Positions 1 through 7,665 of a stretch of 11,240 nt of DNA are shown here, piece by piece. The stretch comes from Pirellulaceae bacterium (lineage in GTDB: Bacteria; Planctomycetota; Planctomycetia; Pirellulales; Pirellulaceae). The translations under genes were made by a program, and so were the position numbers. Numbering within the stretch: position 1 is the stretch's first letter; every line of letters starts with the position of its first letter. The stretch spans positions 1 to 11,240 of the forward strand of contig JABDKS010000402.1 in assembly GCA_013002105.1 (NCBI GenBank). The letters are read 5' to 3'. The notes under the pieces were generated by a model. It worked only from the letters and a program-made list of their open reading frames with translations, made no database searches and was not told the DNA's origin.

Positions 1-302
1 CTCAGCAATACATCGTTTCCCAAGAGCGGGATCCCGACGGAGGCAGCCGACGAAGTAGTAGCGGCAGAGGATCGCGCAGGCAAAACCAGAGAGGGAATCC
101 GCAAGGCGATCGGCCGCCGATGCGATCCGGCCAGCAGGCTGAACGGATGTTTGATCAGCGAGATCGCGACGGGGATGGAAAACTATCCCGCAGCGAGTTG
201 CCACCACCGATGCAGCAAATGATGGAGCGCGGCGATCAAAACAACGATGGCGCGATTGACCGTGAAGAATTCGGGCAAATGATGGCGCGCCGTCGGCGCT
301 AG
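1..302 (+). CDS. EF-hand domain protein, 3' end (5' partial)
   Basis: The reading frame whose first whole codon is at 3 is open from the left edge to the TAG at 300-302, giving 99 visible residues. The true start is outside the window; the ATG at 120 is only an internal methionine. The first 39 residues are a low-complexity Arg/Ser/Gly/Gln-rich stretch, probably disordered. Two canonical 12-residue EF-hand loops follow: DRDGDGKLSRSE and DQNNDGAIDREE, each with acidic or amide residues at positions 1, 3 and 5, Gly at 6 and Glu at 12. They lie close together and probably form a paired calcium-binding unit. The protein ends in a basic tail (ARRRR). Small EF-hand proteins with a disordered spacer are common in planctomycetes and often exported, but any signal peptide would be off the window. 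Calcium binding is well supported; the cellular role is unknown. It converges on the sulfatase gene and has no visible functional tie to it. Confidence 0.85.
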   Translation, partial: QQYIVSQERDPDGGSRRSSSGRGSRRQNQRGNPQGDRPPMRSGQQAERMFDQRDRDGDGKLSRSELPPPMQQMMERGDQNNDGAIDREEFGQMMARRRR

Positions 303-325
303 CAGCCGGGTTTGGCGTTCGGCTG
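303..325 (+). terminator. Weak hairpin directly after the EF-hand stop codon
   Basis: CAGCCG (303-308) and CGGCTG (320-325) form a perfect 6-bp GC-rich stem around an 11-nt loop, starting at the base after the TAG stop. No T-tract follows, so this is not a classical intrinsic terminator. It may be a transcript-end or stabilising hairpin, or chance. Confidence 0.25.
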
Positions 326-326
326 A

Positions 327-358
327 AGATCGTCGTCGAGCCAGATCGTCGTCGTGCC
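327..358. repeat. 16-bp direct tandem duplication (two copies)
   Basis: Positions 327-342 (agatcgtcgtcgagcc) are repeated head-to-tail at 343-358 (agatcgtcgtcgtgcc) with 15 of 16 bases identical. It lies in the 174-bp non-coding gap (303-476) between two convergent genes. That gap also contains an inverted repeat CGGAAA (386-391) / TTTCCG (404-409) with a 12-nt loop. I see no gene or RNA in the gap. The duplication looks like a slippage product; no function can be assigned. Confidence 0.7.
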
Positions 359-476
359 AGAACATCCTACCGATGGACCGCTGTCCGGAAAATCGCAAGC
401 TCGTTTCCGACCCTTGCGAAGCAGGGTGAATTCAGGTTGTTCGGATTTGCGTGTGCTCGTCCTGAGATAGCTCGTT

Positions 477-1943
477 CTACAAATCGTTTTTGCGAACCTC
501 ACGCAAACGATTTGTCATTTTTTGCCGAAATCGTCTCACGGTCGCGACGTGATCGGGATCAGTTGCCAAATTGGTAAACTGGTGCGGATCGGCCTGTGTA
601 TCGAACAATTCATATCCCGCCGATGCATTTTCGTTGTATTGAATGTACGCCCAGCGGTCTTCCCGCAACAAAAATCCTTTGCGCATTGGTGCGACACTGA
701 ATGCGGCATCACGAACGGTCAAGGATGGGTCGTCCAACAGTGACGAAATGTCTTTGCCTTGCAAACGTTCGGGGACTTCCAGCCCACACAGCTTGGCTGT
801 TGTGGGGAACAAATCGATCAGCTCGGTCAGGCTGTCGCAGACCGCAGGCTTTTTACCCGGTACGTGGATGATCAGTGGCACGCCGGCCGATTCGTCGCGT
901 AAGGATACCTTTGCCCAGAAATCGTGCTCGCCCAAGTGATAACCGTGATCGCTGGTGAAAATGACGATCGTGTTATCGGCCATCCCTGATTCATTTAATG
1001 CCGCCATCACCTTGCCGACCTGTGCGTCCATGAACGCCACCGAAGCGTAGTAGCCGCCGACCGCTTTTTTCTGCCGTCGAATATCCATTTTCATGTTCGC
1101 GCTAGTCTTGTAATTAATGCCGGGTTTGGGAATATCGTCCCAGTCATCTTTGACTTTCGGCGGCAACACCATCGTGTCGTAGGGTTTGAACGGCGGGAAA
1201 TAGCTGCTCGGAGCCACGAATGGGACGTGGGGACGCACGAATCCGACACCCAGCCAAAACGGCGTGTCAGCATGTTTGGATCGATGGGTACGGATTAATT
1301 CGACTGCCTTGGCTGCCGTGATCCCATCGCTATGAATCTCGTCGCCTCCGTCCGCTTCGACCACAACAAACGTGTTGCCGCCGACGACCGGCAGTTTGCC
1401 GTCAGGATTGTTCTCCAAGGTCTCGCCGTCACCGGGTGCTTTCCATTCCGGTCCGGGAGAATTGAACCGCTCGGTCCAGGACAATTCGTCGTCGGCCCCG
1501 TTGTAGAAATCATCGTCGCGACCGTCGCCCAATTCCACGCCACCAGGCACGCCCATGTGAAAAATCTTGCTCACACGCGCTGCGTAGTAGCCGTTGTTCT
1601 TGAAATGCTGTGACCACGTCGCACGATTCCCCAGTTTTGGTCGAGGGTTGTTATAGCCGAGTGCTCCGGTGGCATGCGGATAGTAACCCGACATAAACGA
1701 CGCGCGAGACGGACCGCAGTAAGTTCCCTGGCAGTACGCGCGCGTAAAGCGTGTACCCCGAGCAGCGATCGCGTCGATGTTGGGCGTATTGCAGACGGTA
1801 TTGCCATAACACGACAGCGCTGTCGCTGTCAGGTCGTCGGAAATCAGGAACAGAACGTTCATTCGCGTGTCGTCTGCATCCACTTGGGTGGCAAATGACG
1901 ATGCAAAACAGAGCAGCAGGACGGACAGCAGGGATCGATTCAT
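477..1943 (-). CDS. Exported sulfatase, iduronate-2-sulfatase-like
   Basis: A 488-residue type I (formylglycine) sulfatase that would hydrolyse sulfate esters, probably on a uronic-acid-containing or other glycan. Residues 1-23 are a signal peptide (basic MNR, a hydrophobic run, then a small-residue cleavage region near VDA), so it acts outside the cytoplasm. The sulfatase signature CGPSR is at 76-80; Cys76 is the residue expected to be converted to formylglycine by a maturation enzyme, which is not in the window. Metal and substrate ligands appear in family order: Asp36-Asp37, Lys126 and His129 (VSKIFHMG), His239 (RPHVPF), Asp332-His333 (SDHGYHLGEH) and Lys345 (FWAK). The VGKVFH-like, RPHVPF and GEHDFWAK blocks are those of human iduronate-2-sulfatase rather than arylsulfatase A. 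Length is normal for the family and no key residue is missing. The exact substrate cannot be read from sequence. The ATG at 1941-1943 has no clear Shine-Dalgarno, which is common in this phylum. Confidence 0.93.
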   Translation of the reverse strand: MNRSLLSVLLLCFASSFATQVDADDTRMNVLFLISDDLTATALSCYGNTVCNTPNIDAIAARGTRFTRAYCQGTYCGPSRASFMSGYYPHATGALGYNNPRPKLGNRATWSQHFKNNGYYAARVSKIFHMGVPGGVELGDGRDDDFYNGADDELSWTERFNSPGPEWKAPGDGETLENNPDGKLPVVGGNTFVVVEADGGDEIHSDGITAAKAVELIRTHRSKHADTPFWLGVGFVRPHVPFVAPSSYFPPFKPYDTMVLPPKVKDDWDDIPKPGINYKTSANMKMDIRRQKKAVGGYYASVAFMDAQVGKVMAALNESGMADNTIVIFTSDHGYHLGEHDFWAKVSLRDESAGVPLIIHVPGKKPAVCDSLTELIDLFPTTAKLCGLEVPERLQGKDISSLLDDPSLTVRDAAFSVAPMRKGFLLREDRWAYIQYNENASAGYELFDTQADPHQFTNLATDPDHVATVRRFRQKMTNRLREVRKNDL

Positions 1944-1997
1944 AGTTAGCTGGGGGTAAGTCGGTGACTTCTTATCGCGTGTTTCACATTGGAATAG

Positions 1998-2026
1998 ACT
2001 ATACGCCTGAGCGGCTCGTGTGTTGA
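1998..2026 (-). promoter_or_regulatory. Candidate sigma-70-type promoter for the left sulfatase
   Basis: On the minus strand, TCAACA (2026-2021, 4 of 6 matches to TTGACA) and TATAGT (2003-1998, 5 of 6 to TATAAT) are separated by exactly 17 bp. They would start transcription near 1991 and give a leader of about 48 nt before the ATG at 1943. The site lies in the 155-bp divergent region 1944-2098, which must also hold the promoter of the rightward transporter gene. I could not find a convincing -35/-10 pair for that direction. Confidence 0.35.
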
Positions 2027-2098
2027 ACTGGCGGGCAACGTCTGCGGCAAACGATTGTCCTGTCCGCTACTGGCTCCTCTTTCAGGCAATTTCACGCA

Positions 2099-4714
2099 AT
2101 GGTATCGATGACGCGACGAACCATCCGGCTGATCTTCGGTTTCTTTGTCATCGGATGGACGCTCGGTTGTACCAACGCGACGCATGGAGAAATGTTGCAG
2201 TGGAGTGAGTTGGCGTCGCTGCCCAATGAATTGGGCGTCGCTGGTCCTTTTGCAGGCGTTCACAATGATGCATTAATCGTTGCTGGCGGCGCCAATTTTC
2301 CCCGGCCAATCTGGGAAAGCGACAAGGCTTGGTACGACGACATTCATGTACTGACGAAAGAGGGTGACGCATTAAAGTGGCACGATGGTGGCAAGCTGCC
2401 CCGCGCAACTGGCTACGGAGCCGCCGTATCCACAGATGCCGGTGTGGTCTGCATCGGCGGCAACGATGCGACCAATACATTCGATCACGTTTTTTTGCTC
2501 AGCTGGGACGCTGACAAAAAAAGCATCAAAACAACGCCCTTTCCCACCCTGCCAAAGCCCTGCGCGTTCACCGCTGCAGCACTCGTCGGCAACGTTATCT
2601 ACGTGTGCGGTGGACAATCTGGCCAAGCTCTCGACACCGCGATGAATGACTTTTGGTCGCTCGATCTCGCGCGGGTGAGCAACGATGACTTTCAGTGGCA
2701 GACACGTCAGCCCTGTCCGGGCCCCACACGAGCGTTGAATCTGACCGTCCATCAGCACAATGGCTATGACGATTGTGTGTACGTCATCAGCGGGCGTCGT
2801 CAACAAGGTGACGAAACGCTGTTCTTGACCGATACATGGGAGTACAACACGTCGACGGATCTCTGGAGACAACGGGCTGATGTACCGCACTGTGTGATGG
2901 CGGGCACGGCGATCGGTATCGGCCAAAGCCATCTGTTTGTGCTCGGCGGTGCCGATGGATCCAACTTTCGCCACGGTGCGAGTCTGCAAGACAAACATCC
3001 GGGCTTTCCAAAAAAGTCATTCGCCTATCACACAATCACCGATACCTGGATTCAGTCAGGAGAGATACCGGCCAACCACGTTACGACGGTCGCGGTCAAG
3101 TGGGATGATGCAATCATCATTCCCAGCGGCGAAATCCGACCCAAAGTTCGCTCGCCGGTGATCTGGCGTGTCGTACCGGTCACCGACGATCGCGGCTTTG
3201 GCACGATCAACTACATCGTCTTATTTGGCTACTTGTTGGCGATGGTCGGTGTCGGTGTCTACTTTGCGCGCCGCAACGTCAATACCGATCAGTATTTTCG
3301 TGGCGGCAAAACAATTCCATGGTGGGCCGCGGGATGTAGCATCTTTGCCACCATGCTCAGTTCACTGACGTTCACCGGAATTCCATCCAAGGCATTCGCG
3401 CAAGACTGGGTGTTTGCCGTGGGCAATATGATGATTCCGGTCGTCGCCGTGGTCGCCGTTTTTGTTGCACTGCCGTTCTTTCGTGCGATCGACGCCACCA
3501 GCGCGTACGAGTATTTGGAGAAGCGATTCAATCGCAGCGTACGATTGTTCGGAAGCCTGAGCTTTACGCTGTTTCACGTCTTTCGAATGGCGGTGGTGAT
3601 GTCGCTGACCGGCCTGGCCTTGGCCGTGGCGACGCCGTTGACGCCGACGCAGAGTGTCTTGTTGATGGGCGTGTTGAGCATTGTCTACTGCACGATGGGT
3701 GGTATCGAAGCAGTCATTTGGACCGACACGGTTCAAACCGTTGTGCTGCTTGGCGGTGCGTTGGTCGCGATTGGCTTTTTGGTCAGCGGGATTGATGGCG
3801 GATTCGGTGGATTGATTTCGATCGGTACAGCGGCTGACAAATTCAACATCGCCAACTTGCATTGGGATGCCACCGATGCGCGAGTGGCCCTGTGGGTTGT
3901 GATCATCGGGGCGATCGCCCAGAACCTGTCGTCCTACACTGCCGATCAAGCGGTGGTGCAGCGTTACATGACCACGCCGGATCAAAAGTTGGCGGCCAGA
4001 TCGATTTGGCTCAACGCGTTGCTCGCGATCCCGGCTACGTTGATATTCTTTGGCATGGGTGCCGCGCTATTTGCTTTTTATCACAGTCATCCGGAGAAAC
4101 TCAGTCCGACCATGACCACCGATCAGGTGTTCCCCCTGTTCATTGCTCGCGAGATGCCCATGGGTATCGCGGGTTTGCTTGTCGCGGGGATTTTTGCCGC
4201 CGCGCAGTCGACCGTTTCGACCAGCATGAATTCGACGGCCACGTCGATCGTGACCGATTTTTTGCGGCCACTGAATTTTTGCAAGTCCGATCACGGTTAC
4301 CTGAATGCTGCACGTTTTTTGACTTTCTTGCTGGGTGTGTTGGGAACGCTGCTGGCAGTCGTCTTTGTCGATCCCGATATCAAGTCGCTGTTCGATCAGT
4401 TCATCAAGGTGATCGGATTGTTCATGGGCGTCTTGGGCGGGCTGTTTGTGTTGGGAGTGATGACGCGATCGGCTAATGGACCGGGCGCACTGGTCGGTGC
4501 GTTTTGTGGTGCAGGTGTCATGTATGGGCTTTGGCGGTATTCGCCGATCAACGGATATCTGTATACGGCGGCCGGCATCACGTCGTGCGTCATGATCGGG
4601 TTATTGGCCAGCCATGTCGTGGGCCGACCACCAGAGAATATTGATGGATTAACGATCTATACGATTCGCCAAACACCCGATGGTGAACACCCTGCGATGG
4701 CGGCGACCTCATGA
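2099..4714 (+). CDS. Kelch (NanM-like) mutarotase fused to SSS-family Na+:solute symporter
   Basis: An 871-residue two-domain membrane protein. Residues 1-29 are a signal or membrane-insertion segment ([17 protein letters not shown] core). Residues about 32-357 form a kelch-type six-bladed propeller with Gly-Gly turns at 63, 120, 171 and 283 and a related turn near 231. The block [20 protein letters not shown] and the closing [14 protein letters not shown] resemble the cyclically permuted mutarotase family, related to the sialic acid mutarotase NanM. Glu345 and Arg351 keep the spacing of the conserved Glu/Arg pair of NanM. After a linker of about 12 residues, 369-842 form a sodium:solute symporter with about 13 hydrophobic segments. 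It has the family motif [20 protein letters not shown] (402-421) and a Ser/Thr-rich segment [12 protein letters not shown] (701-712) at the position of the Na2 sodium site. SSS proteins with an N-out topology fit a periplasmic propeller. Sialic acid is the favoured substrate because of the propeller and the downstream epimerase; other sugars remain possible. An alternative start is the ATG at 2108. No strong ribosome binding site is visible. Confidence 0.9.
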   Translation: MVSMTRRTIRLIFGFFVIGWTLGCTNATHGEMLQWSELASLPNELGVAGPFAGVHNDALIVAGGANFPRPIWESDKAWYDDIHVLTKEGDALKWHDGGKLPRATGYGAAVSTDAGVVCIGGNDATNTFDHVFLLSWDADKKSIKTTPFPTLPKPCAFTAAALVGNVIYVCGGQSGQALDTAMNDFWSLDLARVSNDDFQWQTRQPCPGPTRALNLTVHQHNGYDDCVYVISGRRQQGDETLFLTDTWEYNTSTDLWRQRADVPHCVMAGTAIGIGQSHLFVLGGADGSNFRHGASLQDKHPGFPKKSFAYHTITDTWIQSGEIPANHVTTVAVKWDDAIIIPSGEIRPKVRSPVIWRVVPVTDDRGFGTINYIVLFGYLLAMVGVGVYFARRNVNTDQYFRGGKTIPWWAAGCSIFATMLSSLTFTGIPSKAFAQDWVFAVGNMMIPVVAVVAVFVALPFFRAIDATSAYEYLEKRFNRSVRLFGSLSFTLFHVFRMAVVMSLTGLALAVATPLTPTQSVLLMGVLSIVYCTMGGIEAVIWTDTVQTVVLLGGALVAIGFLVSGIDGGFGGLISIGTAADKFNIANLHWDATDARVALWVVIIGAIAQNLSSYTADQAVVQRYMTTPDQKLAARSIWLNALLAIPATLIFFGMGAALFAFYHSHPEKLSPTMTTDQVFPLFIAREMPMGIAGLLVAGIFAAAQSTVSTSMNSTATSIVTDFLRPLNFCKSDHGYLNAARFLTFLLGVLGTLLAVVFVDPDIKSLFDQFIKVIGLFMGVLGGLFVLGVMTRSANGPGALVGAFCGAGVMYGLWRYSPINGYLYTAAGITSCVMIGLLASHVVGRPPENIDGLTIYTIRQTPDGEHPAMAATS

Positions 4715-5886
4715 GCGATCTGCGGACCAGCGTCGGGCGTGCCGAATTGATGGCGATCTATCGTGACGGACTGCTCGATGACACGTTGCCTTTTTGGATC
4801 GATCGATGCGTCGATCGCCAGCATGGCGGGTTTATGATGGCGTTGGATCGAGACGGCACGTTGGTCGACACCGACAAGGGCGTTTGGCAGCAGTGTCGGT
4901 TCACGTGGTTGCTGGGTGAACTTTACAACCGAGTCGAGCCGCGGGGTGAGTGGCTGGAATTGGCCCAACATGGCATCGACTTTATTCAAGCGCACTGTTT
5001 TGATCCCGACGACGGTCGGATGTGGTTTCATCTGACGCGGGAAGGTCAGCCGATTCGCAAACGGCGCTACGCCTATAGCGAAAGTTTTGCGGCGATCGCG
5101 TTTGGCGAATTAGCAAAAGCAACTGGCCGAGACGACTATGCGGCGAAAGCAGAATCAACCTTTCAGCGTTTTGTTGACCACAACCTGAATCCGCAAGGCG
5201 TCCAGCCCAAGTTTACCAGCGTCCGCCCAACGCGAGGCATCGGATTCCCGATGATCACCATCGCTACCGCCCAGCAACTGCGAGACTCGATCCAGTTGGA
5301 TTCGGCCAACGACTGGATCGATCGTAGCATCGATGCGATCGCGTCGTTTCATTGCAAAAATGACCTCCAATGCGTGATGGAGACGGTGGGTGTCGATGGG
5401 CAAGTACTCGATCACTTCGACGGACGCACGCTCAACCCCGGACATGCGATCGAAGGAGCCTGGTTCGTCATGACCGAGGGCGAACATCGTGGCGATCCAT
5501 CACTGATCGATCTGGGCTGCCGCATGCTGGACTGGATGTGGCAACGCGGTTGGGATTGCGAGCATGGAGGCATGCTTTACTTTGTTGACCTGCACGGCGG
5601 CGCGGTCCAAGAGTACTGGCATGACATGAAATTCTGGTGGCCCCATAACGAAACGATCATCGCAACATTGCTGGCGTATCAGCTGACCGGCAACGAAAAG
5701 TATGCGGCTTGGCATCGCCAAGTTCACGACTGGGCATACAAGTTTTTTCCCGACACCCAGTATGGCGAATGGTTCGGTTATCTCCATCGCGACGGCAGTC
5801 GCAGCAGCACCCTGAAAGGAAACCTATGGAAAGGACCCTTTCATTTGCCGCGGATGCAACTGGAGTGTTGGCAAAGATTACAGTAG
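4711..5886 (+). CDS. N-acylglucosamine 2-epimerase (AGE / renin-binding-protein family)
   Basis: A 391-residue cytoplasmic enzyme without a signal peptide, predicted to interconvert N-acetylmannosamine and N-acetylglucosamine on an alpha/alpha-barrel fold. It aligns over its full length with mammalian renin-binding protein: DRQHGGF (35-41), RRYAYSESF (118-126), [11 protein letters not shown] (242-252), [11 protein letters not shown] (281-291), MKFWWPHNE (306-314), [12 protein letters not shown] (351-362) and KGPFHLPR (374-381). Arg63, His245, Glu314 and His378 each lie six residues after Arg57, His239, Glu308 and His372, the catalytic residues I recall for the Anabaena enzyme; this constant offset is strong support. 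Family members are usually activated by ATP. The start codon overlaps the transporter stop (ATGA, 4711-4714), so translation is probably coupled. In Bacteroides an enzyme of this family converts sialate-derived ManNAc to GlcNAc, which fits the upstream NanM-like domain. Mannose or cellobiose 2-epimerase is less likely given the renin-binding-protein-like motifs. Confidence 0.92.
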   Translation: MSDLRTSVGRAELMAIYRDGLLDDTLPFWIDRCVDRQHGGFMMALDRDGTLVDTDKGVWQQCRFTWLLGELYNRVEPRGEWLELAQHGIDFIQAHCFDPDDGRMWFHLTREGQPIRKRRYAYSESFAAIAFGELAKATGRDDYAAKAESTFQRFVDHNLNPQGVQPKFTSVRPTRGIGFPMITIATAQQLRDSIQLDSANDWIDRSIDAIASFHCKNDLQCVMETVGVDGQVLDHFDGRTLNPGHAIEGAWFVMTEGEHRGDPSLIDLGCRMLDWMWQRGWDCEHGGMLYFVDLHGGAVQEYWHDMKFWWPHNETIIATLLAYQLTGNEKYAAWHRQVHDWAYKFFPDTQYGEWFGYLHRDGSRSSTLKGNLWKGPFHLPRMQLECWQRLQ

Positions 5887-5896
5887 GAGCCAACCG

Positions 5897-5911
5897 ACGC
5901 GCCGAGCGCGT
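5897..5911. terminator. Short GC hairpin in the convergent gap
   Basis: ACGCG (5897-5901) and CGCGT (5907-5911) can pair across a 5-nt loop in the 54-bp gap between the converging epimerase and sulfatase genes. As a symmetric hairpin it could act in both directions, but the stem is only 5 bp and no T-tract follows on either strand. Support is weak and rests mainly on position. Confidence 0.22.
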
Positions 5912-5940
5912 GTCGCGAAACGATGCTGGTGCCAAGCCGA

Positions 5941-7575
5941 CTATCGTTGCGGAGCACTGCGGCCACTGGCTTTGGATCGATCCAACGCGGCCTTCAAGTC
6001 ACTGGCGATCTCCGGGTGCGCACGAACCACATTTTGTGTTTCTCCGGGGTCGCTCGCCAAGTTGTAAAGCTGTGTTTTGGCGTCCAGATCGCCACCGGAC
6101 AGTTGGAAGGGTTTCAACTGGGGACCATCGTAGTTGTTGCCGCCTGATCCGGGGTGATCGAGATACTTCCAATCGCCCCGGCGAATCGCCAGCGCCAGAC
6201 GAATCGTCTGATGCAATGTGAACGGTCGGACCGGCACGTCGGGGTCCTGGGATCCGAGCAGAACGGGCAAAAAGTCGAAACTGTCTTCGGCAGCATCGTT
6301 CGGCAGCTTTGCGCCGACAACGGCAGCGCAGGTTGCCATCACGTCGGTCAAGCAAAACGTTTGGTCGGTTTCACTACCCGCTTGGATTTTGCCCGGCCAG
6401 GACGCGATCATGGGGACACGGTGTCCGCCCTCCCAGTTGTCGCGTTTCATTCCACGCCACGGTCGCGCGCCGTCGTGCTGATGATCTTTGCGCATCGCGA
6501 TCACTGTGGGTACTTCGGGGCCATTGTCACTGGAGAAAATCACCAACGTGTTATCGGCGACGTTTAATTCATCGAGTGTTTTCATCAATTCACCGACCAC
6601 GTGGTCGAGTTCAAAAATAAAATCGCCGTGCGGACCGGATTTCGTTTTTCCTTTCATGCTGTCGGCGGGAAACGACGGCAAGTGAACGGCTTGGGTCGAA
6701 TGAAATAGGAAAAACGGTTTATCGGGCGTTTGCTGAACGTGTTGCTTCAAGAATTTCTTGCTGTGTTCCAAGAACACCAGATCGACCTCTTCCAGGTCAA
6801 AATCCGGTGCGATCATGCCCGGGCGGTTGTCTTTGGAGTAGGGATGCTTTGGCAGCGGCGAACGATCGACAATTCCCGTGGGTGGAACGGGCACGCGATC
6901 TCCATCGATCCAAGCGTAAAGCCAATCGGTGGTTGGACAACAAGCGGTCCCAAAAAAATGATCAAACCCGCGATGAATGGGCGAATCGGTAATCGGGCGT
7001 GAGTAATCGATTCGCCGGACGGCGTCCAAACCGTTTTTCTGAATCGGTTCTCCCGCTTTGTCGTAAAACGTTAGACCGACATGCCACTTGCCGATCGCTG
7101 CGGTCTTATAGCCTTTGTCTTTCAACATTCCCGCGATGGTCAATCGGTCCGGTGTGATCAGGTTTGGGCCGCCCGCGCCGGTAAACACACCGGCGTAATT
7201 CAACCGAAAGGCCATGTGTCCGGTCAACAGACTGTAGCGCGTCGGTGTGCACACGGTTGACGGACTATGTGCGTCGGTGAATCGCATGCCTTGTGAGGCA
7301 AGTCGATCGATGTGGGGAGTCGGTATTTTGGATTCTGGGTTGTAACAACCGATGTCACCGTATCCCAAATCGTCCGCCAAGATCACGACGATGTTCGGAA
7401 GGGTTTTGTTGATCGTATCCGTCGTCGCGGCGTGCAGTGATGAATTGGAATTTGTCAGCGACCAGCAAAGGACGATTGCCAGCGTCAAGGCAGTCGATAG
7501 CGCTTGTACGATTTGATTTCGCTGACAGAAATTCTTCGATCGATACTTGGACTCAACGGTGGCATAGAAAATCAT
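5941..7575 (-). CDS. Exported arylsulfatase A-type sulfatase
   Basis: A type I sulfatase of 544 residues from the preferred start at 7575. An in-frame ATG at 7656 would give 571 residues, but the extra 27 are Pro/His-rich and have no ribosome binding site, whereas the ATG at 7573-7575 has AGGA eight bases upstream. Numbering from 7575, a basic N-region is followed by a hydrophobic segment (about 24-41) that acts as signal peptide or anchor. The formylglycine motif is CTPTR (109-113), with Thr in place of the usual Ser. Other ligands are present: Asp68-Asp69 (LADDLGYGD), Lys163 and His165 (GKWHVG), His298, Asp350-Asn351 (SSDNG) and Lys377. The LADDLGYGD, GKWHVG and SSDNGPE blocks place it in the arylsulfatase A / GalNAc-6-sulfatase branch, not with the iduronate-like enzyme in this window. 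The substrate is unknown. It lies 90 bp downstream of the sensor kinase on the same strand and may be co-transcribed with it. Confidence 0.92.
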   Translation of the reverse strand: MIFYATVESKYRSKNFCQRNQIVQALSTALTLAIVLCWSLTNSNSSLHAATTDTINKTLPNIVVILADDLGYGDIGCYNPESKIPTPHIDRLASQGMRFTDAHSPSTVCTPTRYSLLTGHMAFRLNYAGVFTGAGGPNLITPDRLTIAGMLKDKGYKTAAIGKWHVGLTFYDKAGEPIQKNGLDAVRRIDYSRPITDSPIHRGFDHFFGTACCPTTDWLYAWIDGDRVPVPPTGIVDRSPLPKHPYSKDNRPGMIAPDFDLEEVDLVFLEHSKKFLKQHVQQTPDKPFFLFHSTQAVHLPSFPADSMKGKTKSGPHGDFIFELDHVVGELMKTLDELNVADNTLVIFSSDNGPEVPTVIAMRKDHQHDGARPWRGMKRDNWEGGHRVPMIASWPGKIQAGSETDQTFCLTDVMATCAAVVGAKLPNDAAEDSFDFLPVLLGSQDPDVPVRPFTLHQTIRLALAIRRGDWKYLDHPGSGGNNYDGPQLKPFQLSGGDLDAKTQLYNLASDPGETQNVVRAHPEIASDLKAALDRSKASGRSAPQR

Positions 7576-7583
7576 GATGTGTG

Positions 7584-7587
7584 TCCT
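7584..7587 (-). promoter_or_regulatory. Ribosome binding site that sets the start of sulfatase 2
   Basis: On the minus strand AGGA (7587-7584, within CCAGGA) stands eight bases before the ATG at 7575-7573. No comparable purine run precedes the in-frame ATG at 7656, whose upstream bases read cgtaatcgattcca. This favours the shorter protein and a 90-bp gap after the kinase stop (TAA, 7668-7666). Confidence 0.6.
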
Positions 7588-7665
7588 GGCGGCAGAGGAT
7601 TCGAGGTGAACAAAGGGGGGATGCAACAGTGGTTGCGAGCTGGGTGGATCGACCATTGGAATCGA

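Noticed and set aside
303..476. A small gene or RNA in the left convergent gap
   Set aside because: No frame with start signals and sensible composition and no tRNA-like or riboswitch-like fold was seen. Frames crossing it are antisense extensions of neighbours.
2159..2170. Possible lipoprotein signal (TLGC) in the transporter fusion N-terminus
   Set aside because: Position -3 is Thr and -2 is Leu, which does not fit a good lipobox. The following sequence also suits an ordinary signal or anchor segment.
3362..3985. A 207-codon open frame on the minus strand inside the transporter gene
   Set aside because: It is antisense to strongly supported symporter coding sequence. Its product is rich in His, Arg and Gln with no recognisable domain, as expected of a shadow frame in GC-rich coding DNA.
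3862..4476. A 204-codon plus-strand frame overlapping the transporter in another phase
   Set aside because: The product is a Cys/Arg/His-rich shadow of the symporter frame, with no start signals and no domain.
4800..4817. Inverted repeat CGATCGA-tgcg-TCGATCG that could look like an operator
   Set aside because: It lies inside the epimerase gene and arises from the codons of Ile-Asp-Arg and Val-Asp-Arg. The same codons create similar GATC-rich runs elsewhere in the gene, for example near 5316-5340.
5709..6221. A 170-codon plus-strand frame bridging the epimerase end and the sulfatase
   Set aside because: It is out of phase with the epimerase and antisense to conserved sulfatase sequence; both true frames are supported by catalytic motifs.
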